Positions 10,774 to 20,848 of a DNA stretch of 64,000 nucleotides are shown here, piece after piece; position 1 is the first letter of the stretch, and every line of letters starts with the position of its first letter. Source of the DNA: Dentipellis sp. KUC8613. Its lineage: Eukaryota > Basidiomycota > Agaricomycetes > Russulales > Hericiaceae. The DNA lies in NCBI GenBank assembly GCA_002286715.1, contig NSJX01000032.1, positions 240,449 through 304,448 on the forward strand, read 5' to 3'. The notes beneath the pieces are model-generated. The model had not been told where the DNA came from, did no database searches, and saw only the letters and a program-made list of their open reading frames with translations. Made by a program: the position numbers and the translations under genes.

Positions 10774-11789
10774 GCAGGGCGGGTGCGGGTGCGTCCTTCG
10801 TTTCTCCTGTTGCTACGCTGGTTTTCATTCCTCGCGCAGGGGAGACGTCCCTCGTATCTGCAGCTGCCTTCCACGTTCGCGATCTGCAATCGTCTCGTCC
10901 TTCACTCTCTCATTCTCAGGCTCGCATCATCACTTCATTCCACTTCACTCCATTTCATCTTCTTCTCTTCGCCATTCATAAAACCTCACAAAACCCACAA
11001 AAAATTGAAAAAATCGGATACCCTTCTACAAAAAGTTCAAATTCACAAAACCCAAAAAAAGATATTTCTTTCTGTCTTCGTCGCGCCTATCGTCTCTTGG
11101 TCTCCGTTCTCGTCTTTCGCTTTCCTTCTCTCATCTCGACTCCCACGAACCATCACTCTTTTATCCGTCTTTTGCCTTCTTGTCTTCTTCTCATTTTCAT
11201 CCTCGTTCTGGCAACACTTTTATTCATTCAAAGTTCTTCTTTCTTCTCTACACTTCTTGGCGACCATCCGACCATCAATACTTCAAGTTCAACATTTTCA
11301 ATGGACAACTGGCTTGGCTCTTCTCTGCTCAGACTCTCGATATCAACGCCTTTCGCTTTCTCGCATCGCTATCTTACTTCTTCTCTTCTTCCGCTATCCA
11401 TGATCGACATTCTTCTCAAGACCCGCACTCAAGATCCAAGTATTCAAGACTGGACTTGGCTTCGGACTGGCTCATTTGACTTCGCGTTCTCGTATCCCCC
11501 GTCTACCTCTATCCCACATCATCGCTTTCTCGCTTTCCCGCCTCTACGCACTTCGTCACCATCGACTTCGACACTCAACCTCAAAACTCGACTCGGCTCT
11601 GGACTCGGCATGTTGGACTTGGCTCGGCGACTTCGACTCAACACTTCTCGGTTCTCTTGGGATCTGGCACTTGGCGCTTGGACTCGGACTTGGACTTCGG
11701 CTTGTGATCTGTTTTGTTTTCTTTGACAGCTGGGGAGCCCTCCCGCCTGGTGCGGTCGACTGGACTCCCCTTTTTTACAGGTCGCATTA

Positions 11790-11985
11790 ATCGCTCGCCG
11801 CACGCACGCACATCGCATCGCACGCACGCCGCACGCTCGCACATCGCACGCTCGTATCGCACGCATCGCACGCTCGCACGCTCGCACGCTCGCACATCGC
11901 ACGCTCGCTCGTATCGCACGCACGCATCGCTCGCCCATCGCATCGCACGCACGCTCGCCGCTCGCACCGCACCGCACGCCCCGGG
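11790..11985 (+). repeat. GCAC/ATCGCACGCTC short tandem repeat array
   Basis: Irregular head-to-tail copies of CGCACGCTCGCAC and ATCGCACGC variants fill about 190 bp. The spacing is not uniform and no unique spacers exist, so it is a degenerate mini-satellite. Confidence 0.85.
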
Positions 11986-12192
11986 GACAAGAAACAGACG
12001 TCTACGACAGGTCCGTGCTGGTGTTTCCTTTTCTTTTCTTTTTGCTGTCTTTATTTCCTTTTTTCCTTTCCTCTCTTTTTTCTCGTCTCTTTTTGCTTCG
12101 TCTCATTTCCTTCTGTCTTTCCCGTTTCTTTTTCCTCGTCTCAGTTCCTTCTCTATTTCTCGTCTCTTTTTTATCCTCTCGTTTCCTTTTTT

Positions 12193-12195
<3 letters not shown>

Positions 12196-12237
<42 letters not shown>
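12196..12237 (+). repeat. (TC)n microsatellite
   Basis: About 20 uninterrupted TC units lie at the end of a long T/C tract. Confidence 0.95.
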
Positions 12238-12240
<3 letters not shown>

Positions 12241-12271
12241 CCTCTCTTTCTTTCTTCGAGCTGGGGGTGTT

Positions 12272-12288
12272 GGGGGGGGGGGGGGGGG
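12272..12288 (+). repeat. Homopolymer of 17 G
   Basis: A run of 17 G follows a shorter GGGGG run. The exact length is likely to be unreliable in sequencing. Confidence 0.9.
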
Positions 12289-12528
12289 TAGAGGCGGGGG
12301 GTGAGTGTTTTTGACTCTTCATTGCTCCACTTGATTTACTGACTTCGATTACATACCCAGGGTTCATTCGCAACTCAAGGAGGAGGGGAGATGACCAAGC
12401 CCGGATAGAGTTCCACTAGGCTGTAGTTTATACTACATCTCTATTCAAATGTACTCGTACATGGATCGTCAATATAGATTATGCATCATGACTTCTCCAC
12501 AAGCCAGATGATACCTTCATCTCAACTA

Positions 12529-13534
12529 TCAATTTGTCGTACTGTTGTACGGTGGCAGCCCCCACTCCTCCGGCACGAATTCTTCCAACGACTTCAAGAC
12601 CTGGTCCGCCCCATGCACGCTGTTCGCCTCCATACCCAGCAGATTAGGATCCGGGACCCACACCACTGCAAAGAGCATATGAGATCGTCCAACGCAAAAG
12701 CAAATAGATCATATCAGAACGCACCATTCATCCCTGCTCTCTTCCCCGCCTGCACTCCCGGAATCGCATCCTCAAACACAAGTCCCCTCGCCCGCTCCTC
12801 TCTCTGCTCCAACGGCACCACCTCTCCCTCCACCTCGCCCACCTCGCCCTTCCCGCCCACATCTCTCCCAAGCGCCTCGCGCGCCGCAACCAAAAACACG
12901 TCGGGGAACGGCTTCCCGCGGCCGCCGCGCTCGCTGATCCACGGGTCGTCGCCACACACGACGCGCGCGCCGAACAGGCCGAACAGGTGCTGCAGGTGCG
13001 CGGTCTTGAGCTCGAGGTTGCGCCGGCGCGAGCCGGTCGCGATCGCGGTGGGGATGCCGTGCGCGTGCAGGTGCGCGACGAGGCGCTCGACGCCTGGCAG
13101 CAGCTGCACGTGCGGCCAGTGCTGGTCCTGCAGGATGTTGCGCTGTGTGATGTAGTCGTCGATGCTGAGTGAGATCTGCGGGAAGAAGGAGAGCAGGTGC
13201 GCGCTGGCTTCGCGTTCCGCTAGGGTGTGCGAAAGTGAGATCTCGTGCGCAGGTAAGTTTGTTGGGAGGGACATACGTTTGCCCATGAGTCCGGCTTTCA
13301 TTTCCCAGGTCATTTCGGCGCCGTATGGAGCGAGAATCTCATCTGTAAGGGATATTAGGGTATGTTCAAGAGGTAGGATCGTCGAGAGATTACTTCACTG
13401 GTGACATCGGTGTAAACTCGCTCAGAGTCGATCATGAGGCCTACAGAAAATTAGCGGTGACTTCAGCTTGAGGATAAGCTATCGTTACCATCCATGTCGA
13501 AGAGCACATATTCTATCGGTTTTCTAGGTGCCAT
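12529..13534 (-). CDS. HAD-superfamily phosphatase (GPP/pseudouridine-5'-phosphatase type)
   Basis: Start MAPRKPIEYVLFDMDG at 13534 with the nucleophile Asp and acid/base Asp of HAD motif I (DMDG), split by an intron inside the DMDG codons. It is followed by LMIDSERVYTDVT. Motif II is IATGS, motif III is the Lys in GRGKPFPDVF, and motif IV is the acidic VFEDAIPGVQAGKRAG. The C-terminal exon reads VVWVPDPNLLGMEANS and ends at 12529. The small helical cap (subclass I) and about 260 residues match eukaryotic sugar-phosphate, glycerol-3-phosphate or pseudouridine-monophosphate phosphatases. The substrate cannot be decided. The protein has an unusual Glu/Gly-rich insertion (GKGEVGEVEGEVV) between motifs III and IV. 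It is divergent from the glutaredoxin gene with about 310 bp between starts. Confidence 0.9.
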
Positions 13535-13779
13535 CGTAGTGGGATCGTACGCAGAGAAGTGTCACTGCCAGTGCCGGGCACCGTGGTCGGATTGAAAGAA
13601 GTGACGGGCGCCAATCTAATCAGACAGTACCTGCTGAGAGTTATAATTGGCGGCCGGGGAGGAAGGCCGTGTACCGCCACTGTGAGTTCTGCTCGTGCCA
13701 TGGACAAGTCGTTTTGGTAAGTCGGACTCGGCAGCGCTCGTGCGCACAGGTTCATGCCACGTCGGGACACCGGGACATG

Positions 13780-13788
13780 ATATATATA
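13780..13788 (+). promoter_or_regulatory. TATA box of the glutaredoxin gene
   Basis: ATATATATA lies about 60 bp upstream of the ATG at 13846, within the short divergent promoter shared with the HAD phosphatase gene. The spacing supports the upstream ATG as start. Confidence 0.6.
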
Positions 13789-13845
13789 CCCCCCTCTCCC
13801 ACCCCTTCTCATCCATAAATACCCAGTACTGATCACCGCCCCCGG

Positions 13846-14839
13846 ATGCCTTCAGAAATCCGCAGCACAACGACCTCCAGGCCGCCCGCGTACGCACACA
13901 CGTACCACCCGCACCTCCGCCTCGACCGCGCGTCCGAAAAAGCCAGCGCGAAGCGCAGACCGCCACCGTCCACGCTCACATCCATGGCCGACCGCCTCCG
14001 CCGCCGGCGCCTGCTCTGGCCGCTGCTCGCCGGCTGCGCGCTGCTGCTCTTCCTCTTCTTCTCGTCGTCGCACGAGCTGCTCGCGCTCCCGCCCGCGCTG
14101 CAGGGCCTGCACCCGCTCTCGCGCGCGAGCATCGCGCACCTCGTGCGCCCGCGCGCGGACGAGATCAGCGGGCTGCTCTACTTCGTCACGCGCCGCCCGG
14201 ACGCGGTGCTCAGCCTCGAGAGCGCGGGCGCGGGCGTCGGGCTCGACCCCGCGAAGGCGATCGATCTGAAGGTGTACGAGGGCGGGGACTGGGTGGACTG
14301 GGCTAGGGCGGTCAAGACGATGAATGCGGAGACGCCGCTCGTCGTGTTTAGCAAGGTGCGTGTGTGTGCCTGGGAGTGCGCAGTTGACGGGTGGGGCTGA
14401 TTGTGCGGGTGTCCCGCTTCGATGCAGACATATTGCCCGTATGTGCCCTTTGGCTGTCCCTGTGCTGCGTGTGCGCTAATCTGACACTGTGGATAGATAC
14501 TCGAAGCGCGCGAAGGAGCTGCTGAAGAACTATGACCTTCTGCCGGCACCAAAGGTTGTGGAGGTCGACCTCCGCGGTATGCAACTCTTACTCGCATGCT
14601 GTCATAGCTACCTCTCATGATGTTGTATGAACTCCACAGATGACGGCGACCTCATTAAGGCAATTCTTACGCGCTTAACTGGGCGGAGCACCTTCCCAAA
14701 TGCCGTCCTGCTCGGTAAATCGATAGGCGGGTCAGACCAACTCAGTGAGTTGCACCGCGAGGGGAAGCTCAAGGCGCTTCTGGAGGAGGCGGGGTTGAAA
14801 GTCCAGGCGGATATCAAGACGCCAGAGGGGCAATCGTGA
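13846..14839 (+). CDS. Membrane-anchored monothiol glutaredoxin (yeast Grx6/Grx7-like)
   Basis: Four exons (13846-14355, 14428-14438, 14497-14576, 14640-14839) join to 267 codons. A second in-frame ATG at 13984 would give 220 residues. After a basic N-terminus there is one hydrophobic segment (LLWPLLAGCALLLFLFF), then the glutaredoxin fold: FSKTYCPYSKRAKELL with the CPYS active site, GRSTFP near the cis-Pro, and the GGSDQL glutathione-binding loop. A single-pass type II layout with a lumenal glutaredoxin domain and a CxxS site matches yeast Grx6/7 in the early secretory pathway, which handle glutathionylated proteins. Exon 2 is an 11-nt micro-exon that encodes the TYCP of the active site. A paralogue at 35.6-36.7 kb shares the intron position after FSK. 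Confidence 0.93.
14428..14438 (+). other. 11-nt micro-exon encoding the glutaredoxin active-site Cys
   Basis: ACATATTGCCC is flanked by GATGCAG and GTATGTG. Skipping it would remove the TYCP residues and shift the frame; including it joins FSK to YSKRAKELL exactly. Confidence 0.85.
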
Positions 14840-15161
14840 GCCGTGCCAGGCCATTGTCTGTATGATGTATGGTCGTGAGGAGAGCAGTTTGTATCAATAG
14901 AACGGTATATACCAAAGAGTCGCTTGGACGACAGGCTTTCATTCCAATCCATCACCCGATGCCTGCAACAGCAACTCTAGGAAATGCGGAAATAATCAGT
15001 CTTTCGAGGCTTCACATTGAATGAACGCCAAGGTATCAGTTCCGCTGCGAAGTTGGAAAACTGTTATTACATTCCAAGGTAACTTCTCCTACTCTAACAC
15101 TCCATGCAGATATCGCTACAAAATCCCATTCAACCACCGTCCCAGGCCCCCAAAATCTCAG
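14840..15161. other. Convergent intergenic region
   Basis: It lies between the 3' ends of the glutaredoxin and palC genes. No feature is recognised beyond likely 3' UTR sequence. Confidence 0.5.
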
Positions 15162-16919
15162 CTAGAAATACGACCCCTCCCCACCATAGGACTGTCCACT
15201 CCTCGGACTAACCACCACGTCCTTCGCATCCTCCCCATCACTACCGCCAACCAACTCGAGCTCCTCTGCCTGCTTGCGCACATATGCAACGGACCCCGGT
15301 CCAAAAGCGGGCGTCGGCTTCGTGTAGGCTTTAATGTTCACCGCCAGCCTCCCAGCGGGTATACTCGCCTGCAGCGCCGCCTGGCTCGGCACAGGCTGAT
15401 ATGCCAACTGCCCTCGTCCACACGTCCGTCAGCCCAACAACTCAGCCCACCAAAAATAAGCAATCACGCACAGAATCATTCAGCTTCTTATAATGCACCA
15501 AAAACGTCCCCACCGCCTCCACCTCCTCCACAACGCGCCCCTTCCTCTCGCGCCGGCCCACCTTGCCCTCATCCTTCCCTCCGCCCTCCTTGCCGCGGCC
15601 CTTCGCGAGCTCCTCGAGCTCGCGCTTCGCCCACGCGAGGAACCCGACCGCGTCCCCGCCGCGCGCGTCGAGGTCGTGCTCGCCCGCGTCGACGCCGAGC
15701 CACTTGTGCGCGAGCGCGGTGTGCAGCGCGGCCGTGTCCGCCGCGGCGCGCTGCAGGTCGGAGGACACTTCCATTTCTTTCACCTCTCCCTCACCTCCTC
15801 CTCCACCACTCACATCCAGATCGGCCTCCGCAGGTGCGGGCGCGCTCTTCTTGCGCCCGAACCCGAGCTTCAGCTTGCTCGCGGCGGACGACGCGGAGGC
15901 CGCGGGCGACTTGAGGCGCGCCTTGGACGCGCCGGGGATGCGCAGCAGCGCGAGCGCGGCGCTGGACAGGGCGGCGGCCTCGAGGTGCAGCTTTGCGATG
16001 AGCGAGGGGGAGGGGTGTGACTTGGGGAGGGGCGGGCCGGGCGCGACTGTGCTGTCGAACGCGGCTTTCGAGAGCAGTTTGCGGATGGCGAGCGACTGCG
16101 CGGCGGCGAGGTTGAGCCTGGTGCGAAAAAATGCAGAGGTCTGTCAGCATGCGTGCGAGGGAATGAGAAGAAGGGGATGCTACTTTGACAAGGCAGACGC
16201 GACTTCCTTGCTCAGCTCGGGCGGACGCTCGAGCCCGCGCGGCCAGGCCGGCAGACTGCCCTCCGCGAGCACGTCGTCCGCGACGAACGCGAAGACGCCG
16301 CTCGCGCGGCAGAAGAGGGACACGGCGAACCCGAGGCGCTCGTCCTTCGCGCGGCGCTCGACGTCGGAGATGCCGCGCTCGACCTCGTACTGCCCGAGCG
16401 AGAGCACGCTCGCGCGCGCGAGGTTCGAGAGCGCGAAGGCATACGTGAGGAGGCTGAAGGTCAGCTCGGAGGGCAGCGCGGGGAGCGCGAGTCGCGGGGC
16501 GGTGGAGAAGAGGTGCGAGGAGAGCGTCGTGCGCCAGCTAAATACTGCCGCGGGGTGCTGTGTGAGGGGATGTAAGGACAGAAAGGGAGGCTGCTTACTG
16601 GGTTCTTTCGTGCATGTGATCTCGCCTGCGCGGACGCAGTTGTCGAGGGCGAAGAGGTGTGGGAGGTATTCCTCCAGGATCTACAGACTCGGGATTGAGT
16701 AAATAAGACGAAGAGATGCGGATCGTACGCGACCTTGACGAGCTTCATATAATCCTTCTCGCCGTCAGTATGCCTGCTCTCCTTGAGCAAGGCGCGCAAG
16801 CTCGCGCGCAGCTGCGTCGTCTGCGCGATGTCTGCCGCGTGTGCATTCCCGGGAGTGCTGGTGTAGTTGTCGGCAAAGGAGAGTGAGCCTGTCGTAGGCA
16901 ATGTGAAGATATAGCTCAT
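15162..16919 (-). CDS. palC: pH-response regulator palC, BRO1-domain protein
   Basis: A multi-exon minus-strand gene. It starts with MSYIFTLPTTGSLSFADNY at 16919 and ends with GQSYGGEGSYF at 15162. Segments characteristic of the BRO1 fold follow in order: LRASLRALLKESRHTDGEKD, the helix ILEEYLPHLFALDNC, ELTFSLLTYAFALSNLA, AKDERLGFAVSLFCRASGVF, SLIAKLHLEAAALSSAALALL and, near the end, ALAHKWLGVDAGEHD. In filamentous fungi palC is recruited by ESCRT-III (Snf7/Vps32) at the plasma membrane and helps activate PacC/Rim101 at alkaline pH. A Lys/Glu/Gly-rich stretch (about 15535-15610) makes the sequence low in complexity there. I call palC rather than Alix/Bro1 because only the BRO1 domain is present, with no V-domain or Pro-rich tail. 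The gene is divergent from the coiled-coil protein at 17.6 kb. Confidence 0.85.
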
Positions 16920-17563
16920 CGCGAGCCCGAGCTTGACGCAGTCTCAGAGGCCTGAGCTGCGCGCAAGCCGAGCAGGACGCCGGCGCAGGTCTCGGAGTTG
17001 AGATCGACTAGTCACGTGGCGTCTTGACTTGAAACCTGACATTCGCACGCCTTGTTCTTTGTTTTTGTTGCACTGAAACCATACAGTAGAGGCAATCGCA
17101 TAGAAAATCATAGATCGTGCTTCCAGACGTTGTGTCTGTGGTGTGCGAATAAATGAGATATTTACGTCCAAGCGCGTGCCGCAGATGAGACAAAGGAGGC
17201 GAGACCGGCGATGTGGCGCAGCCGCACGCACCCGCCGGCGTACGATACAAAAACTAGACCACGACGCTTATCCCCTTTGTTTTCCTCCCCTCATCATCCC
17301 ATCGACCTCTGTCCCAAAGAGTCGCATAATACATTGCCTACGCTCTCAGTGCATCTGTTTACAAGCTTTCTGGGATCACTAGCAGTGTAACATCACACCG
17401 CATTCGCCCAGGTTTTGTCAGCGGCGACCTTCGCCATCCGAGTACTGTCCTTTCTCCTTATCAGCAGACCACCACCCACTGACACCCACGCAGCCACTTT
17501 TTCCTTCTAATACACCTACACGACTCCCATTTTATCGACTTAGACCCTACAAACTCAATCATC
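16920..17563. other. Divergent intergenic region (palC and coiled-coil protein)
   Basis: About 640 bp separate the two starts. The 200 bp before 17564 are C/T-rich. No clear PacC-type GCCARG cluster was noticed by eye. No RNA gene is recognised. Confidence 0.4.
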
Positions 17564-20500
17564 TTGCGGCTTCCTCGTACAAAGGACATGTCAGCCCCCG
17601 CCGCAGTCGATACCGAATCACACCCATCCCAATCCTCGCTTTCCGGTTTCACTTTTACCACCATCGGCAGACACCCTGCTCTTCTTGCTCGCATGGCCAC
17701 CGATGACAATCCTGGCGACTACCGCTCGCCATCTCCCGTCGACTCGCCTATGGAGTCGCAGTACATGACGCCCATTGGCGCAAGCTCAGATCAACGACCA
17801 CCTTCGTCTCGTCCAACGCTGCTTCAAGCACTAGCCGGACCCTCTTTTGAATCTTCTGAAGCATCGAACCAAGTGCCTTCGACTTCGACAGGTCAGAGTG
17901 ATGGGCCTGTCCAATCCGGGGCCGAGGCTACTAGCAGTATCGCACGTGCTTCTAGCACCAAACCCTCTGTTGCGGCTTCTATGTCCATCAAACAAGAAAT
18001 GGATTCTGCTCAGATCCCACTGCCAACCCCGGCCGTTCCCCAGGCGGGGTCTTCACACGCTAACTCCGAGGAACGCCATGGCCCTTCCAACCCGTCCGGT
18101 GTCCCTCCCCAATCCTCGACCTCTGCTATCTCTCAACCTGCCCCATTACCGTCGCAGCCCTCACCATCTGATCTTGCCCGAGAATCATCCACCCACCGCG
18201 CCCTCGTCTCCCCCAGCACCGACTCCGCCTTCGTCCCCCTCTCCTCCTCCCGCCCCGACCCCTCCACCGAAATCACCCCCTCCACCGCGCTCCTCCGCCT
18301 CCTCAAGCTCACCAGCACGCGACACGCCGCGGTCCCCAAAATCCACTCGCGCTTCGACACCAAGTCCAGCGAGCTGCAGACCTCCACGGGCACCGCAGAC
18401 AGCCTCGCCGCGTCCGCACTCGCGCACCTCGATGAGCTGCTGCAGCTCGCGGCGGCGACCAAGGCGCAGGCCGCACGCATGGCGGACGAGGCCGCGCGCA
18501 CGCACGCGCTCGCGGAGCGCCTCGCCGCGGGCGCGGAGGGCGTGCGCGCGGAGGTGCTGCGCGCGCGCGAGCAGACACACGAGGCGGGCGAGCGCGCGGA
18601 GGACATGGGCCGGCTCGCGCAGCGGCTGTTCGTGTGGCTCAACGACCTCGCCGAGCGCGAGGGCCCCCACGTGCCGGTCCTCGAGGACCTGAAGAAGATG
18701 CTGCAGGCGGACGAGGAGAAGCAGCGGCAGCACGAGGCGCAGGTGCAGGCGGAGCGGCTGCGTGCGGCGGCGGAGGAGCAGGCGGAGCGGCTGCGCGTGG
18801 AGGAGGAGCAGAAGAAGCGCGAGGAGGAGCGCGCGCAAGCAGACTTCGAATATCGGCGCGTGGAGGCTGAGCGTGTGGAGGCGGAAGCACGCGCGCTGGC
18901 TGAGGAGCAGCAGAAGAAGCGCAAGCTGGTTGAGGAGAACAAGAAAGCCGAGATAGAGCGGCAGCGCTTGGAAGCGCTTGCGCGGAGAGCGGAGGAAGAG
19001 GCTGCGAGACAAGAGGAAGCGCGGCGTGAAGAGGAACTCATTGCGCGCCGGCAAGATGTGCAGGCGCAAAAGCAGCGCGCGATTGACGAGAATGCCGCGC
19101 AAATACGGGCCATTCGCGAGCAGGAGAAGGCGCAGGCGTCGCGCGACGCAACACCCGCTGTACCCATTAACACGGCCACATCCTCTGGGTTGAAGGTTTC
19201 GACTACTTCGGAGAAAAAGTCTCGCTCTGCGTCGGCATCGGCATCCAACTCCAAGTCACCGACAGTCGTCATTTCTCCCCACGCATCTCTCCCTGCGCGA
19301 CCCCCTTCTACTGTCACAGCATCTGCAGCTGCCTCGCAGACGGCAGGTAACAAACCCGCGTCTCGCGAGGTGTCGTCACAGCGGAAGAAGAAAGCATCGA
19401 ACAAGAACTCTATCCCGAATCCGTTTGTGCCTGCGCAAACCGAGGCCGGGCGGCAGCCTTACACGGACGTAACAACCAACTTGCCTTCGTATACGCCAGA
19501 GCACTCCAGGCCGCGCTCTTTGCCGCCGTCCTCTCATTCTAGTGCTCTTGCCGAGCCTAGTAGCAAGAAACAAGCGCAGAGGCCTCTGTCGTCAGCCTCG
19601 GTAAAATACGAAGAATCCTCAGAAAAGCCGTGGTCGAACAACTCTGCTGCTGCCCAGCTTCCACCTGCGCAGCTCAGTGCGCGCATCGCTCCTGCCAATG
19701 ACAATCAGAGGGCCTCGGGCTCTCGACCGTACGATGCTGTCAGCGCGTCAGTATCTACATCTCCTACCAACGCCAACTTTGGATCCAACGGCCCTAGCAC
19801 CTACCGCCCCACGTACCCTGATCATCCTCCCCTGGAAGATGACCGCCGCCCACCCATGTCATACTCCCCTCGCACCGCCCAACAGCCCCTCTACCCCGAC
19901 GCACGAAACGAGCGCTACCCGTCGACTTCGTCCTCCTCCACGTCCAACGCCAGACGCGCCCCGCGCCCTCCACCCCAAGGCGACCACTACTCCCCCGAGC
20001 GCTACGACCGCCACCCACGCTCCGCCGCTGCCGACCACTACTCGCCGCCGCGCAAACGTTCCTGGGAGATCGACCACCGCGCATCCTCCGAGGAGCTCGA
20101 GCCGCCGCGCCAGCGCGCGCGGTACGCATACGACGACAGAGAGCGGGGGCGCCGCACCCCGCCGTACCGCTACGAGCGCTCGCCGGAGCCTGCGCCCGTG
20201 CCCGCGCAGGAGTACTACCCCCGCTCGCCCGAGGCGCGGTGGGACCTCTCCCTCGCGCCCGCGCCCGCGTATCCCGAGCCGGACCTCCGGACGCTGCGCG
20301 CGCGCGAGGGCGAGCGGCGCTATCTCGACGACTTGGACCGCCGAGACCGCGAGCGCGAGTGGATGTACGGACCCGGACCCGGTTCAGCGGGGCAAGGCTC
20401 GAGATCTCTCGGCGAGCGCGTGCACCCTGCCGCGTCCTATGAGGACGGGCACGGGTACGAGAGCGACTACGTCCCGACGCCGACGCCGCCCCCGCCCCTG

Positions 20501-20848
20501 CCACTCGCTCTGTCCACGCTCATCGAAGTCTCGCCCACGGAGCCTCTACCCGCTTCTAGCTCCAGCTCCACCTCTTTACTTGCGCGCGTGGGGATCGACG
20601 GCCGGCGGCAAGCACCACACAATCATAGCCATGCCAACGCGAACAGGAGTACCAGCAACAGCAAGAGACGCGCTCCGAACAACAACAATAACAGCAGCAG
20701 CAACGCGCCGAACACCGGTGCAGGGCGCGGCCGCGGCCCACGGCGCGACGCGGTGCAGCCGTCTCACTCCCAGCCGCAGCAGAAGAAGAGCCTCGAGAGC
20801 AGGATGTCGAGCAAGACGATGTCGCTGCAGGAGCGGATCTCGGGGTGA
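17564..20848 (+). CDS. Large low-complexity protein with a central coiled coil
   Basis: A single uninterrupted frame of 1094 codons, the longest in the window. A second ATG at 17588 (MSAPAAV) could be the true start. Layout: a Ser/Pro/Thr-rich N-terminal third; an Ala-rich helical part (DSLAASALAHLDELLQLAAA); a long charged coiled coil at about residues 330-530, rich in Glu, Arg, Gln and Lys; then a Ser-rich linker with KKKASNKNSIPNPF; and a disordered C-terminal third rich in Arg, Pro, Tyr and Ser, followed by an Asn/Ser run and the end SKTMSLQERISG. No catalytic domain, signal peptide or membrane segment is visible. The Arg/Tyr-rich C-terminus resembles RNA- or condensate-associated proteins, which is inference only. 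Lack of introns is unusual among its neighbours. Confidence 0.85.
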   Translation: MRLPRTKDMSAPAAVDTESHPSQSSLSGFTFTTIGRHPALLARMATDDNPGDYRSPSPVDSPMESQYMTPIGASSDQRPPSSRPTLLQALAGPSFESSEASNQVPSTSTGQSDGPVQSGAEATSSIARASSTKPSVAASMSIKQEMDSAQIPLPTPAVPQAGSSHANSEERHGPSNPSGVPPQSSTSAISQPAPLPSQPSPSDLARESSTHRALVSPSTDSAFVPLSSSRPDPSTEITPSTALLRLLKLTSTRHAAVPKIHSRFDTKSSELQTSTGTADSLAASALAHLDELLQLAAATKAQAARMADEAARTHALAERLAAGAEGVRAEVLRAREQTHEAGERAEDMGRLAQRLFVWLNDLAEREGPHVPVLEDLKKMLQADEEKQRQHEAQVQAERLRAAAEEQAERLRVEEEQKKREEERAQADFEYRRVEAERVEAEARALAEEQQKKRKLVEENKKAEIERQRLEALARRAEEEAARQEEARREEELIARRQDVQAQKQRAIDENAAQIRAIREQEKAQASRDATPAVPINTATSSGLKVSTTSEKKSRSASASASNSKSPTVVISPHASLPARPPSTVTASAAASQTAGNKPASREVSSQRKKKASNKNSIPNPFVPAQTEAGRQPYTDVTTNLPSYTPEHSRPRSLPPSSHSSALAEPSSKKQAQRPLSSASVKYEESSEKPWSNNSAAAQLPPAQLSARIAPANDNQRASGSRPYDAVSASVSTSPTNANFGSNGPSTYRPTYPDHPPLEDDRRPPMSYSPRTAQQPLYPDARNERYPSTSSSSTSNARRAPRPPPQGDHYSPERYDRHPRSAAADHYSPPRKRSWEIDHRASSEELEPPRQRARYAYDDRERGRRTPPYRYERSPEPAPVPAQEYYPRSPEARWDLSLAPAPAYPEPDLRTLRAREGERRYLDDLDRRDREREWMYGPGPGSAGQGSRSLGERVHPAASYEDGHGYESDYVPTPTPPPPLPLALSTLIEVSPTEPLPASSSSSTSLLARVGIDGRRQAPHNHSHANANRSTSNSKRRAPNNNNNSSSNAPNTGAGRGRGPRRDAVQPSHSQPQQKKSLESRMSSKTMSLQERISG

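Larger units (their letters stand above)
10774..12528. other. Pyrimidine-biased gene-free stretch
   Basis: About 1.45 kb (10780-12240) is rich in C and T on the plus strand and poor in stops on that strand, giving overlapping long but meaningless frames. It passes from mixed C/T sequence through a segment rich in GACTTGG/GACTCGG words (11440-11720) into GCAC satellite-like repeats, a TC microsatellite and a G run. It may include the 3' UTR of the 9.9-kb gene. No conserved protein is visible. Confidence 0.6.

Noticed and set aside
11790..11985. CRISPR-like array
   Set aside because: Repeat units are short, irregular and have no unique spacers; the genome is eukaryotic.
10783..12304. Long overlapping plus-strand frames (206, 209 and 196 codons)
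   Set aside because: They exist because the tract is C/T-rich and lacks A-containing stops. Composition is Ser/Phe/Leu-repetitive and frames overlap without splice or domain evidence.
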